This document shows positions 9,001 to 31,700 of a DNA stretch of 64,000 nucleotides, piece by piece. The stretch lies in assembly GCF_021228125.1 (NCBI RefSeq), contig NZ_JAJQQS010000008.1, positions 62,001-126,000 of the forward strand, read 5' to 3'. How positions within the stretch are numbered: the first letter of the stretch is position 1; each line of letters begins with the position of its first letter. Under the pieces are notes generated by a model, which made no database searches, was not told the origin of the DNA, and worked only from the letters and a program-made list of their open reading frames with translations. The translations under genes and the position numbers were made by a program. The DNA comes from Streptomyces albireticuli. Its GTDB lineage: Bacteria > Actinomycetota > Actinomycetes > Streptomycetales > Streptomycetaceae.

Positions 9001-11407
9001 CGGCGCGTTCGGGGTGCACCCGGCGCTGCTGGACTCCGCGCTGCACGTCATCGGCGTCGGCGGCTTCGCCGGTATGGGCGAGGAGCGGGGCGGCGGCGCC
9101 GCGCTTCCCTTCGCCTGGTCCGGTGTCACGGTCCGCACGCCCGGCGCCTCGGTGCTCCGGGTACGGGTGGCACCGGCCGGCTCCGGCGCGGTCGGCCTGT
9201 GGCTGACCGGCGAGGACGGCGCCCCCGTCGCCTCGGTGGAGTCGCTCGCCGTGCGCCCCGTCTCGCCCGAGCAGCTCGCGGCGGCCGACGGCGGCGAGGA
9301 GGGACAGCACTCCCTCTTCCGGGTGGAGTGGGCACCCGCCCCCGCCACCGCCGCCGGCACGGCGGAGGGGACGGCCACCTGGGCGGTCCTCGGCGAGGAC
9401 GTCCTCAAGCTGGGACCGGCGCTCGGCTCGCGGGCCGTCGGCTTCCCCGCGGACCTGCCGTCCCTGGCCGCGGGCACCGTCCCCGGCACCGTCGTGACAT
9501 GCGTCGACACCCTCGACACCCTCGGCACCCTCGGCACCCTCGGCACCGTCGTGAAGCACGCCGACACCTCCGGCACGCCCTCCGGTGCGCCCTCCGCCAC
9601 CGCACCCGGTGCCGGAGCGGCGTCCCCGGCGGACGCCGCCCGTGAGGCCGTGCACGGAGCCCTGGAGCTCGTACGGGCATGGCTCGCCGACGACCGCTTC
9701 GCCGGCTCCCGCCTGGTGCTGGTGACGCGCGGCGCGATGGCGGGCCCCGGCGGCGAGGCCGTCACCGACATGGCCGGCGCGGCCGTGTGGGGCCTGGTGC
9801 GCTCCGCGCAGTCGGAGAACCCGGACCGCTTCACGCTCGTGGACCTGGACGAGCACGACGCGACGCTCCAGGCGTTCGCCGACGCCGTCGGCGGCGACGA
9901 GGACCAGCTGGTCCTCCGCCGGGGCGAGGCCTTCGTGCCCCGCCTGGCCCGCACCGGCACCGCCCCGGACGCGTCCGCGGCGTGGAACCCCGACGGCACG
10001 GTCCTGGTCACCGGTGGCACCGGCACCCTCGGCGCACTGCTGGCCCGGCACCTCGTCACCGAACGCGGCGTGCGCCACCTGGTGCTGACGGGCCGCCGGG
10101 GCCTCACCGCCCCCGGTGCCGCGGCGCTGCGCGACGAGCTCACCGGGCTCGGCGCGCACGTCACGGTCGCGGCGTGCGACGCCGCCGACCGCGACGCGCT
10201 CGCCGCGCTGCTCGCGTCCGTACCGGCCGCGCACCCGCTGACCGCCGTCGTGCACGCCGCGGGCGTGCTGGACGACGGCGTGGTGGCGGCCATGACCGCC
10301 GAACAGGCCGACCGGGTGCTGCGCCCGAAGGCCGACGCCGCCTGGAACCTGCACGAGGCGACCAAGGACCTCGGTCTCTCGGCCTTCGTGCTGTTCTCCT
10401 CGGCGGCCGGCGTCTTCGGCAACCCCGGCCAGGCCAACTACGCGGCCGCCAACGCCTTCCTCGACGCGCTCGCCCAGTGGCGGCGCGCCGCGGGCCTGCC
10501 GGCGACCTCGCTGGCGTGGGGCCTGTGGGAGGAGAGCAGCGACATGACGGGCGGCCTCGGCGACGGGGACGTCTCCCGCCTCTCCCGGGGCGGCGTCGAG
10601 GCGATGGGCTCCGACGAGGGGCTCGCCCTGTTCGACACGGCCGTGGCGCGCGACGAGGCGGTGCTCGTACCGATCCGCGTCGACCTCACGGCCCTGCGCG
10701 AGTCGGCCCGCGACGGCGGCCTGCCGCCCGTCCTGCGCGGCCTGGTCCGGACACCGGCCCGGCGCGGCGCGCGCTCCGGCTCGGGCGGCGGCTCGGCGGC
10801 GGCGCGGGCGTTCCGCGAGCGGGTGCAGGCCGCGCCCGAGGCGGAGCGGACGGCGCTGCTGCTCGACCTGGTCACCGGCCAGGTGGCGGCGGTGCTCGGC
10901 CACGCCTCGGCGGACGCGGTGGACGCGGAGCGGGCGTTCCGCGAGACCGGATTCGACTCGCTGACCGCGCTCGAACTCCGCAACCGCCTCAACGCGGCCA
11001 CCGGCCTGCGGCTCCCGGCCACCCTGGTGTTCGACCACCCGACCCCGGCCGCCCTCGTCGACCACCTGGGCTCCGAGCTCAGCGGCGCGGGCAGCCAGGA
11101 GGCCGCCGTCCAGTCGGTGATCGCCGAGATCGACAGGCTGGAGGCCGTCCTCACGGCCGTCGCCGCACGGGCCGAGGAGGCCGCGGGAACCGACAGCGCC
11201 GCGAGTGCCGTCGGTGAGGGCAGTGGCGCCACGGCGCGCGAGCGGATCGCGATCCGGCTGGCCGACGTCCTGGCCCGGCTCACCGCGGCCCCCGGCGGCG
11301 GCACGGACACGGCGGCGGAGACCGAACAGGAAACGATGAGGGACAAGATCGATTCAGCGAGCGACGACGAGATCTTCGACCTCCTCGACGGATTCGGCCT
11401 CGACTGA
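2..11407 (+). CDS. Type I modular PKS, 5'-truncated: (KR)-ACP / KS-AT-DH-KR-ACP / KS-AT-DH-KR-ACP
   Basis: The reading frame is open from base 2, so the gene starts left of the window; 3801 residues are visible. The first module shows only the end of its KR (to about 300) and an ACP (about 595-810). The second has KS about 877-2160 (DTACSSS, Cys codon near 1397), AT about 2400-3290 (GHSIG, HAFH: malonyl-type), DH about 3440-4250 (HxxxGxxxxP and DAALH intact), KR about 4745-5265 (LDD, so B-type) and ACP about 5575-5790. The third has KS about 5845-7135, AT about 7385-8270 with GHSVG but an odd HAAH at 7910-7921, DH about 8430-9270, KR about 9990-10520 and ACP about 10855-11065. The C-terminus (11090-11407) is a helical docking region ending in an acidic DEIFDLLDGF-type tail, expected to pair with the coiled-coil N-terminus of the next PKS 130 bp downstream. 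All visible modules should give double bonds. Confidence 0.95.
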   Translation, partial: VTAVVHTAGVLDDGVIGSLSTDRLDAVFAPKADAARYLHELTAGMDLTAFVLFSSVAGTLGAAGQGNYAAANAYLDALAQQRVSAGLPASSLAWGLWDGADGMGGALDTAHTSRMGGNGMLALTHDTGLALFDAAVASGEPVLVPAPMDLRAMARGGGDLPSMLRGLVRVPVRRTVDARQADSLRRRILGLPEGERAGLLLDLVRTEVAGVLGHASNAAVEPGRAFTELGFDSLTAVELRNRLNTATGLRLPATLVFDYPTAAAIAGYLGETVVGTDDDDAVPAATTVVAADDPIAIVGMACRYPGGVSSPEGLWDLVLNDRDGVTPFPANRGWDLEDLYDPEPGLPGKSYAREGGFLHDADEFDPAFFGISPREALAMDPQQRLLLETTWEAVERAGIDPSTLRGSRTGVFAGVMYHDYATGITGDEPEGVDAFVGTGTAGSVASGRVSYLFGLEGPAVTVDTACSSSLVALHLAVQALRAGECELALAGGVTVMSTPGAFIDFSRQRGLAADGRCKAFGAGADGTGWAEGVGMLLVERLSDARRKGHQVLGVVRGSAINQDGASNGLTAPNGPSQQRVIRQALATAGLSAADVDAVEAHGTGTTLGDPIEAQALLATYGQERSGDEPLWLGSLKSNIGHSQAAAGVGGIIKMVMAMCHGVLPKTLHADEPSPHIDWSEGAVELLGEAREWPETGRPRRAGVSSFGFSGTNAHVILEQAPAAESAPVTGEVVPPVVPWVVSGKSSEALDAQVAQVVDAAAGLDPVGVGFTLATSRAQFEHRAVVVGEQTVKGRVLGGKVAALFTGQGAQRAGMGRELYAAYPVFAAAFDAACGALGLDPAVLDDGELLARTENTQPALFAVEVALYRLAESWGVRPDYVAGHSIGEIAAAHVAGVFSLEDAGKLVAARAALMQALPAGGAMVSLRATEAEAREALVEGVDIAAVNGPSSVVISGDEAAVEQVAGRFEKSRRLNVSHAFHSHRMDGMLDGFRKVAESLTYAAPAIPVVSNVTGVLAEELTSPEYWVRHVREAVRFSDGIRTLHAEGVRTFLELGPDGVLSAMAQECLADVSDDVAFVPALRKDRPEPVSLVTALGRLHITGARVDWSAFFAGTSARRVDLPTYAFQRQSYWLEAVAGGGDVSSVGQDAVSHSLLGAVVGAPDSEEFLLTGRVSLKSHPWLAEHAVMGTVLLPGTAFVELAIRAGDEVGCAALDELTLEAPLALAEQGGVQLRVAVGEPDAEGRRSLSIHSRPEGDELWTRHASGFLSVAAATGGADLTEWPPAGAEAVDVDGLYAGLAEAGLEYGPVFQGVTAAWRRGDEVFAEVALPEGTDVTAFGLHPALFDAALHVNALNTGEGSDRPELPFAWRGVSLAAAGASRLRVRLVPGAEGFALEMADAAGVAVASVESLVVRPVAADELAAGDRVLRDALFRVEWVPVAASVSDVAVALLDREGLAGVAGVPALVAAVASDVRGVLALVQGWLAEERFADSRLVLVTRGAVALPGDTDVDPEQAAVWGLVRSAQSENPGRFVLLDLDGEVSSEALALVGDEPQVAVRGGAVFAPRLARASVAAESVPAWDAEGRVLITGGTGSLGALVARHLVAEHGVRGLLLTSRRGIDAPGAAELRDELISLGAEVTVAACDVADRSSLADLLAAHPVTAVVHTAGVLDDGVIGSLSTDRLDAVFAPKADAARYLHELTAGMDLTAFVLFSSAAGVFGNAGQANYAAANAYLDALAQQRAAAGLPATSLAWGLWQDTDGMGAGLDSTHASRMEQDGVIALTPAQGLALLDAAVASGETLLVPAPLDLRAMARGGGEIPALLRGLVRGPVRRTADARQADSLRRRILSLPEHERAGLLLDLVRTEVAGVLGHASDAAVEPDRAFTELGFDSLTAVELRNRLNAVTGHRLPATLVFDYPTAAALAGHLGEALLGAREETAPVTTVVAADEPIAIVGMACRYPGGVTSPEDLWNLVRDGRDGISPFPDDRGWDVENLYDPTGERPGSSYTRHGGFLHDAADFDPGFFGISPREALAMDPQQRLLLETTWETIERAGIDPSTLRGSRTGVFAGAMYHDYASGVGATAPEGVDGFLGTGTSGSVVSGRLSYVFGLEGPAVTVDTACSSSLVALHMAVQALRGGECDMALAGGVTVMSTPGSFMEFSRQRGLAADGRCKAFGAGADGTGWAEGVGMLLVERLSDARRNGHRVLAVVRGTAINQDGASNGLTAPNGPSQQRVIRQALAVAGLSAADVDAVEAHGTGTTLGDPIEAQALLATYGQERAADEPLWLGSLKSNIGHSQAAAGVGGIIKMVMAMRHGVLPKTLHADEPSPHIDWSEGAVELLTEAREWMSAEGRPRRAGISSFGYSGTNAHVIIEQAAEPTAAAVAADAVLPAVPWLVSGRTPEALDAQIDRVRTAGAGLDALGVGFTLATARAQFEHRAVVVDGGSQALTGRVLGGATAALFTGQGAQRVGMGRELHAAFPVFAEAFDAACEAVGLDRAILDDAALLGRTENTQPALFAIEVALFRLVESLGVRPDFVAGHSVGELAAAHVAGVFSLKDAGKLVAARAALMQSLPEGGAMVAVRASEAEVEAVLLDGVDIAAVNGPTSVVLSGDEEATLAVAALFATTKRLNISHAAHSHRMDGMLDGLRAVVESITLHEPVIPVVSNVTGRVAEPGELCSADYWARHVREAVRFSDGVQTLHDQGVRTFLELGPDGVLSALAQECLPETDDMAFVPVLRKDRPEPGALVTALGRLHVAGVRVDWPAFFAGTGARVVDLPTYPFQHESFWLEATAAGGDAAAVGQGATGHPLLGAVVALPDSEGLLLTGRVSLQSHPWLADHAVMGTVLLPGTAFVDLAIRAGDEAGCATVDELTLEAPLVLRGNGGVQLRVTVGEPDDTGRRSVAIHSRRESAGPDQEWTRHAVGTLSEEAPEEPVTAASPWPPLAAEEVDVTALYDELGVAGLEYGPVFQGVRAAWRGDSEVFAEIELAEETRAQAGAFGVHPALLDSALHVIGVGGFAGMGEERGGGAALPFAWSGVTVRTPGASVLRVRVAPAGSGAVGLWLTGEDGAPVASVESLAVRPVSPEQLAAADGGEEGQHSLFRVEWAPAPATAAGTAEGTATWAVLGEDVLKLGPALGSRAVGFPADLPSLAAGTVPGTVVTCVDTLDTLGTLGTLGTVVKHADTSGTPSGAPSATAPGAGAASPADAAREAVHGALELVRAWLADDRFAGSRLVLVTRGAMAGPGGEAVTDMAGAAVWGLVRSAQSENPDRFTLVDLDEHDATLQAFADAVGGDEDQLVLRRGEAFVPRLARTGTAPDASAAWNPDGTVLVTGGTGTLGALLARHLVTERGVRHLVLTGRRGLTAPGAAALRDELTGLGAHVTVAACDAADRDALAALLASVPAAHPLTAVVHAAGVLDDGVVAAMTAEQADRVLRPKADAAWNLHEATKDLGLSAFVLFSSAAGVFGNPGQANYAAANAFLDALAQWRRAAGLPATSLAWGLWEESSDMTGGLGDGDVSRLSRGGVEAMGSDEGLALFDTAVARDEAVLVPIRVDLTALRESARDGGLPPVLRGLVRTPARRGARSGSGGGSAAARAFRERVQAAPEAERTALLLDLVTGQVAAVLGHASADAVDAERAFRETGFDSLTALELRNRLNAATGLRLPATLVFDHPTPAALVDHLGSELSGAGSQEAAVQSVIAEIDRLEAVLTAVAARAEEAAGTDSAASAVGEGSGATARERIAIRLADVLARLTAAPGGGTDTAAETEQETMRDKIDSASDDEIFDLLDGFGLD
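4979..5143 (+). repeat. KR-segment repeat, also at 1-165 and from 15842
   Basis: About 165 bp of KR coding sequence match bases 1-165 with about four differences, and a third copy starts at 15842 with a few more. Silent sites are conserved, which indicates recent exchange between modules. Confidence 0.8.
8441..8735 (+). repeat. DH-segment repeat, near-identical to 19310-19604
   Basis: About 295 bp covering the DH start differ from 19310-19604 in the next PKS gene at roughly ten positions by eye, including silent sites. Silent-site identity this high suggests recent duplication or gene conversion. Confidence 0.8.
9503..9547 (+). repeat. 9-bp tandem repeat inside PKS (five units)
   Basis: Five in-frame 9-bp units of the form STCGRCACC encode (Val/Leu)-(Asp/Gly)-Thr repeats. 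They lie between the DH and KR catalytic parts of the third visible module, in the KR structural subdomain. Likely a slippage product in a tolerant loop. Confidence 0.85.
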
Positions 11408-11537
11408 CGCCTGGATCCAGCCCGTGAGCGGGCCGGGCGCGCACCCCGCGCCCGGCCCGCACCGGGCCCCCATCCCCAGACTTCCCGGCCCGGCCGGATT
11501 CCCCAAGCACGCCCCGAAGGAAGAGACGACACAGGAC

Positions 11538-26264
<14,727 letters not shown>

Positions 26265-26284
26265 AACCGGCCGGAGAAGCAGGA

Positions 26285-26379
26285 GGTCCCGGGGCGGGCG
26301 GGCGAGGATTCCCCGCCCGCCCCGGGACCCTTTCCGCCAGGGGGCCTTCCGCCCCGTGCCCCCGCCCCGGGGCGGGGGC
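26285..26379. terminator. Two terminator hairpins between convergent genes
   Basis: A perfect 18-bp stem (26285-26302 with 26312-26329, 9-nt loop) follows the PKS stop. A second GC palindrome at 26358-26379 precedes the end of the leftward hydrolase gene. Both can act in either direction, as expected between convergent genes. Neither has a U-tract, which is usual for Streptomyces. Confidence 0.8.
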
Positions 26380-26381
26380 CG

Positions 26382-27320
26382 TCAGCCCAGCGACCCCAGG
26401 TACTCCGTCATCACCTCGAGGAACCTCTCCGGTTCCTCGACGTGCGGCATGTGGCTGGACTTCTCCAGGATCTCCCAGCTCACGTCCGGTATCTCGTCGT
26501 AGAACGGCTGCACCGTCGCCGGGGTCGCCTCGTCGTACCGCCCGCTGACGAGCAGCGTCGGCACCTCGACCGCGTGCAGCCGGTCGATGACGGACCAGTC
26601 GCGGAGGGTCCCGACGACCGTGAAGTCGTTGGGGCCGTTCATCGTGCCGTAGACGGTCGGGTCGCTGCCGAGCGCCATCAGGGTGCGCATGACCTCCGGC
26701 GGGATGGGGTCGGCGCGGCAGACGTGACGCTGGTAGTAGGCGTACATGGCGTGCTGGTACTCCGGGTCGTCGAACGACCCGGTGGCCTCGTGCCGGGTGA
26801 GCGCTTCCTGGAGGGCCTCCGGCAGTCCGGCGCGCAGCCGCAGCGCCTCCGCGCGCCACAGCGGCATCGACGCGGGCGAGTTGGCGATCACCATGCCGCG
26901 CAGGCCGGCGGGCCGCCGCACGGCGTGCTCGGCGGCGAGCATGCCGCCCCAGGACTGGCCGAAGAGGATGTAGTCGTCGGCGACGCCGAGGTGGCCGAGG
27001 AGGTTGTCGAGCTCGCGGAGGAAGAGGTCCACCGTCCAGAAGTCGGCGCCCCGGTCGGGCAGGTGGGTCGAGGCGCCGTTGCCCAGCTGGTCGTAGTGGA
27101 TGACCGGCCAGCCCTGTGCGGCCAGTTCCGTCAGGGACAGCAGATAGTCGTGGGTGCTGCCGGGGCCGCCGTGCATGACGACCAGCGGGGGGTTGCCCGA
27201 GTCGAGTTCACCGGTGACGCGGTACCACGTCCGGTGCTCGCCGAACGGAACGGTTCCGGTGGCGCTGGGAGTTGCGAACAAAGCTGGAGACACCCCATCT
27301 GATAGTGCTGCGACGTGCAC
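26382..27320 (-). CDS. Alpha/beta hydrolase, proline-iminopeptidase family, VinJ-like alanyl-amide hydrolase
   Basis: This 312-residue S33-family protein has the oxyanion motif HGGPG (residues 50-54), nucleophile GQSWGG (Ser123), a later SGRYDEATP acid region and a SSHMPHVEEPERF histidine region, all complete. In vicenistatin-type pathways VinJ removes a temporary terminal alanine from the finished polyketide amine so the macrolactam can close. The position next to VinK-, VinL-, VinM/N- and VinO-like genes makes that role far likelier than a housekeeping peptidase. The GTG start at 27320 is chosen for the upstream GGAGG about 9 nt away; the frame is open to 27440 and a GTG at codon 10 is also possible. 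It is divergent from the acyltransferase gene. Confidence 0.85.
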   Translation of the reverse strand: MHVAALSDGVSPALFATPSATGTVPFGEHRTWYRVTGELDSGNPPLVVMHGGPGSTHDYLLSLTELAAQGWPVIHYDQLGNGASTHLPDRGADFWTVDLFLRELDNLLGHLGVADDYILFGQSWGGMLAAEHAVRRPAGLRGMVIANSPASMPLWRAEALRLRAGLPEALQEALTRHEATGSFDDPEYQHAMYAYYQRHVCRADPIPPEVMRTLMALGSDPTVYGTMNGPNDFTVVGTLRDWSVIDRLHAVEVPTLLVSGRYDEATPATVQPFYDEIPDVSWEILEKSSHMPHVEEPERFLEVMTEYLGSLG

Positions 27321-27484
27321 TTCAGAGTGCCTCCACGGCCGCCCGCCCGGCCACCCCGATAGGGGCTGGATCCGGGCCGGTAGGGGTATCGCGAAGGGCC
27401 CCGTGGAGCCGACCATTTGATGTGTTGCCTGAGGTATCACTCGATATCACTCGGTATCGCTCACCGACGACGACAGGTTACTGG
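27321..27484. promoter_or_regulatory. Divergent promoter region with paired TAGGGG elements
   Basis: This 164-bp gap separates the leftward hydrolase and rightward acyltransferase starts. It is more AT-rich toward the acyltransferase side, with several TATCAC/TATCGC stretches between 27430 and 27470. TAGGGG occurs at 27360-27365 and 27381-27386, the second followed by GTATCG. Similar AGGG-TAT elements occur in the Rrf2 and cysQ promoter regions. No -10/-35 pair is certain. Confidence 0.4.
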
Positions 27485-28399
27485 ATGAGTACGGCTGTTG
27501 TATTTCCCGGAATGGGACCGAACCGATTCGCCGACGCGGCGAAATTCATGATGGTCAACCCCTCGGCGAGGCGGCTGCTCGCGGCCGCCTCCGATGCCGT
27601 CGGGTATTCCGTCATGAACAGGTTCAGGGATTCCGAGGACGACTACTCCGAGGCCGCCCAGGTCGCGTTCTTCGTGAATTGCGTGGCGCTGGCGGAGTGG
27701 GCGCGCGAGCGGTACGGACTGGAGCCGGCGCTGTGCGCCGGGCCGAGCTTCGGGCAGAAGGCGCTGACGGCGTTCACCGGCGCGCTGCCGTTCGAGGACG
27801 CGGCCCGCCTGACCGCGCTGCTCGCCCGCCGCACGGAGGAGTACTTCGCGACCGAGCACCGGGACCTCGTGACCCTGTCGTTCGTACGGGCACCGTGGGA
27901 CGCCCTCGCGCCGCTGCTGGAGGAGCTCACCGAGCGCGGCGAGTGGCACGACTTCTCCTGCTACCTCGACGACGGCTTCTACATGCTCACCCTGCGCGCG
28001 CAGGCCGTCGAGGAGTTCGAACGGCGCATTCGGTCGATCGGCGGACTCCCGCTCTACACGATGCGCCCGCCGATGCACTCCTCGCTCTTCTCCGGACTCC
28101 GGAAGAAGGTCGCGGACGAGGTGCTCGGGGAGTTCCGTTTCAACGACCCGGAGATTCCCGTGGTCGCCGACTCGGACGGCTCGGTCGTACGAACCGGCGA
28201 CGGGATCCGGGACATGCTGCTGGACGGCTATGTGACGGCCGTCCGCTGGCCCTCCGTCGTCGCGACGTTCAAGGAACTCGGCGTCACCAAGGTGTGTGTC
28301 GCCGGGCCGGACAAGCTGTTCGGCCGGGTCGACTGCACCGTCAGCAATTTCGAGGTGCTGGCCGCCGATCCGGTCCGCGCGATGCGCCCCCGTACCTGA
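27485..28399 (+). CDS. VinK-like dipeptidyl-ACP acyltransferase
   Basis: A 304-residue discrete acyltransferase of the malonyl-transferase fold, starting MSTAVVFPGMGPNRF. The nucleophile sits in GPSFG (Ser88) rather than the GHSxG of extender-unit ATs, and a candidate catalytic His is at PPMH (His198). HAFH/YASH extender motifs are absent. In the vicenistatin family VinK moves the alanyl-beta-aminoacyl group from the free ACP to the loading ACP of the first PKS. Gene order (J divergent, then K, L, M/N, O, PKS) supports the same job here. The ATG at 27485 has only a weak ribosome site, but the fold starts right after it. Confidence 0.85.
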   Translation: MSTAVVFPGMGPNRFADAAKFMMVNPSARRLLAAASDAVGYSVMNRFRDSEDDYSEAAQVAFFVNCVALAEWARERYGLEPALCAGPSFGQKALTAFTGALPFEDAARLTALLARRTEEYFATEHRDLVTLSFVRAPWDALAPLLEELTERGEWHDFSCYLDDGFYMLTLRAQAVEEFERRIRSIGGLPLYTMRPPMHSSLFSGLRKKVADEVLGEFRFNDPEIPVVADSDGSVVRTGDGIRDMLLDGYVTAVRWPSVVATFKELGVTKVCVAGPDKLFGRVDCTVSNFEVLAADPVRAMRPRT

Positions 28400-28449
28400 G
28401 GCAACGCACGCCCGAAGCACAACGAACCGTGAAAGAGGAGACGACCGGT

Positions 28450-28710
28450 ATGTGGGACCAGCAGTTCGAGGAAATTCTGCGCCGCGCCCTGCCGTACATG
28501 GAGCCCGGGGAGACGATCCTCGCCGACCTGGAACTGCGGGACTACGGGCTCGACTCCCTCGGCATCGTCGATCTCCTGATGGACCTGGAGGGCACCTACG
28601 GCGTGCAGTTCCGTGACGAGTCGCTGTCCCGGGAGACCTTCGCCACGCCCGCCGGGCTGTGGGCGACGCTCTCCTCGCTGACCGGCGCCGGCCCGCTGCC
28701 GGCGGCCTGA
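28450..28710 (+). CDS. Discrete acyl carrier protein for starter assembly (VinL-like)
   Basis: An 86-residue carrier protein with the phosphopantetheine serine in YGLDSLGIVDLL (Ser36). It is preceded by GAGGAG about 9 nt upstream of ATG. It lies between the VinK-like transferase (50 bp upstream) and the adenylation protein (45 bp downstream), so it should carry the amino acid while it is decarboxylated and alanylated. The long acidic stretch before the Ser (EPGETILADLELRDYG) would suit recognition by several partner enzymes. The family role is known from vicenistatin and fluvirucin; the assignment here is by position and sequence. Confidence 0.88.
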   Translation: MWDQQFEEILRRALPYMEPGETILADLELRDYGLDSLGIVDLLMDLEGTYGVQFRDESLSRETFATPAGLWATLSSLTGAGPLPAA

Positions 28711-28755
28711 CCCGCACGGACCGACCGAACCACGCACACGGAGGGGGCGAGGGGC

Positions 28756-31700
28756 ATGGGGCCCGACTTGGAGAACACGCTGCACGGACGGTTCCTGAGG
28801 GGACTGTCCGTGGCCGGGGACCGGGACGCGTTCCGGGCCGGGGAGCGCGGCGTCACCTACGCGGACGCCCACGCCACCGCGCTGACCTGGGCGGGCACCC
28901 TGCTGGACGCGGTGGACGGCCCGCCGCGCGCGATCGGTGTGCTCGCCAACAAGAGCGCCACGGCCTACCTCGGCGTGCTCGCCGCGCTGTACACCGGTGC
29001 CGCGGTCGTGCCCCTGCACCCCGACTTCCCCGCCGCGCGCACCCGGCAGGCGATGGCCGACGCCGGCGTGCGGGCCGTCATCACCGACGAGCGGGGGGCC
29101 GGGCTCCTCGAGGAGATCCTGCCGCCCGGCCGGGAGCTTCCCGTGCTGGTCGACGGGGACGGCGGGCGGGGCCTGCGCCCCGACCCCGGGCTCGCCCTCG
29201 CCGCCCCCCGGCCCGTCGGCCCGGACGACCCCGCGTACGTCATGTTCACCTCGGGCTCCACCGGCCGCCCCAAGGGCGTCCCGGTGAGCCACGGCAGCGC
29301 GGCCCGGTACTTCGCCACCCTCGACGCGCGCTACGACTTCACCCCCGACGACGTCTTCTCGCAGACCTTCGACCTCACCTTCGACTGCGCCGTCTTCGAC
29401 CTGTTCTGCGCCTGGGGCGCCGGTGCCCGGGTGCAGCCCGTGCCCGGCCCCGCCTACCGCGCGCTGCCGGAGTACCTCGCGGAGCAGGGTGTGACGGTGT
29501 GGTTCGCCACCCCGAACAGCATCGCGCTGACCCGCCGGACCGGCGCCCTCACCCCCGGCGCGCTGCCGGGGCTGCGGTGGAGCCTCTTCGCCGGAGAGCC
29601 GCTCATGGACGCGGACGCCGCGCGGTGGCAGGCCGCGGCCCCCGGCTCGGCGGTGGAGAACCTATACGGGCCCACCGAGCTGACCATCACCTGCACCGTC
29701 CACCGCTGGTCGCCCGGCACCTCGCCCGGCCGCGCGGTCAACGGCGTCGTCCCGATCGGCGCCCCGCACCCCGGCCTCGACGTCTTCCTGCGGGACGACG
29801 ACGGCACGCCCCACGACACCGAGGGCGAGCTGTGCGTGGCCGGACCGCAGACCTGCGCCGGCTACCTCGACCCCGCCGACGACGCCGGCCGCTTCCTGGA
29901 ACGCGACGGCAAGCGCTGGTACCGCACGGGCGACCGGGTGCGCCGGCACCCCGACGGCGAACTCACCTTCCTGGGCCGGGTCGACGACCAGGTGCAGTTG
30001 CAGGGCTGGCGCGTCCAGCTGTCGGAGATCGCGCACGCCGTGCGCACCCACTGCGTGGGCGTCGAGGACGCGGCGGCCGTGACGGCCCCCCTGGGCGGGG
30101 ACGGCGAAGAACTCGTCGTCTACTACACCGGCCGCCGCGCCACCCCCGTCGAGCTGGCCAGAGGGCTCCGGGCGGCGCTGCCGCAGGGCCTCGTACCCCG
30201 CCGCTTCCAGCACTTGGACGTGTTGCCGTTGAACGCCAACCGCAAGATCGACCGGGCCGGTCTCAAGGCCCGGGCCGTCCGGGACTTCGGCAGCGCCGGA
30301 GAGCCCGTACGGGACGCCGCCCCCGCGCCGGCACACCCCGCCCCTCCGGAGCTCCCGCACGACATCCTCGCCTCGGCCGTGGCGGCCCGCCCCGACGCGC
30401 CGGCCCTCCGGGACGGGCGCGTCTCGTGGACGTACGCGGAACTCGCCGCCGAGGCCGCGGCCGCCGGCCACTGGCTGGAGCGCCAGGGCGTCGTACGCGG
30501 CGACCGCGTCGTCGTCCAGCTGCCCAACACCGCCGATCTGGTCGCCCTGTTCCACGCCTGCGCCCGGCGCGGTGTGACCATGGTGCCGCTCAACCCCGGC
30601 ATGAAGGAGTACGCGCTCCGGCAGGTACTCGCCGACTGCGAGCCGGCGCTGGCCGTCACCGCCGACGAGAACGCCGGACTGCTGCGCGGTGCCGGTGCCG
30701 GGGTGCCCGTCCACGCCCTGTCCGGCGTGCGCGACGAGGCCGCGGCCCTGCGCGGCCTGCCCGAACCCGCGCCCGCCGCCCGGCCCGGCGACATCGGTGT
30801 GCTGATCTACACCTCCGGCAGCACCGCCGCCCCCAAGGGCGTGGTGTGCCCGCAGGAGCGGATGGCCTTCGCGGCCCGCGCCATCCAGGAGGAGCTGGGC
30901 TACCGCGCCGACGACGTCGTGTACTGCCGGCTGCCGCTCTCCTTCGACTACGGCCTCTTCCAGATCCTGCTGTCGGCGCTGGCCGGCGCCGAACTGGTGC
31001 TGGCCGGGGCCCAGCCCGAGGTCAAGCTCCTCAACGAGATCCGCGAGTGCGGCGCGACCGTCTTCCCGGTCGTCCCGTCACTGGCCGCGATCCTCCTCCG
31101 GCTCGTCGCCCGCGCCCCCGGCGACACCCGGCTGCGCCTGTTCACCAACACCGGGGCCGCCCTCCAGCAGACCACCATCGCGGGGCTGCGGGAGGACTTC
31201 CCCGGCGCCCGGGTGGTCAGGATGTTCGGCATCACCGAGTGCAAGCGCATCTCGATCATGCCCCCGGACCAGGAGCGGGAACGCCCCGAGTCGGTGGGCC
31301 GCCCGCTGCCCGGGACCCGCGTGGAGATCCTCGGCGAGGACGGCGGCGTGCTGCCGCCCGGCGAGGTCGGCGAGATCACCGTCACCGGCCCGCACGTCAT
31401 GGCCGGCTACTGGCGCGCCCCCGAGATCACCGCCCGTACGTTCCGCCCGGACCCGGCCACCGGCGGCACCCGCCTGCACACCGGCGACTACGGGCACCTC
31501 GACGCCGACGGCTACCTCTACTTCGAGGGTCGCCGCGACGACATGTTCAAGCGCCACGGCGTCCGGATGAGCACGGTCGAGATCGAGGCCGCCGCCATGG
31601 ACGTCCCCGGCGTACGGGCGGCCGCCGCGCTCGTCCCGAGCGCCGGACGCGACCTGACCCTGTGCGTGGCGGGCGACCTCACCCCGCAGGAGATCCGGCG

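Noticed and set aside
26382..27320. Reading the hydrolase as a housekeeping proline iminopeptidase
   Set aside because: The family match is real, but the complete VinK/L/M/N/O-like neighbourhood makes the pathway amide hydrolase much more likely.
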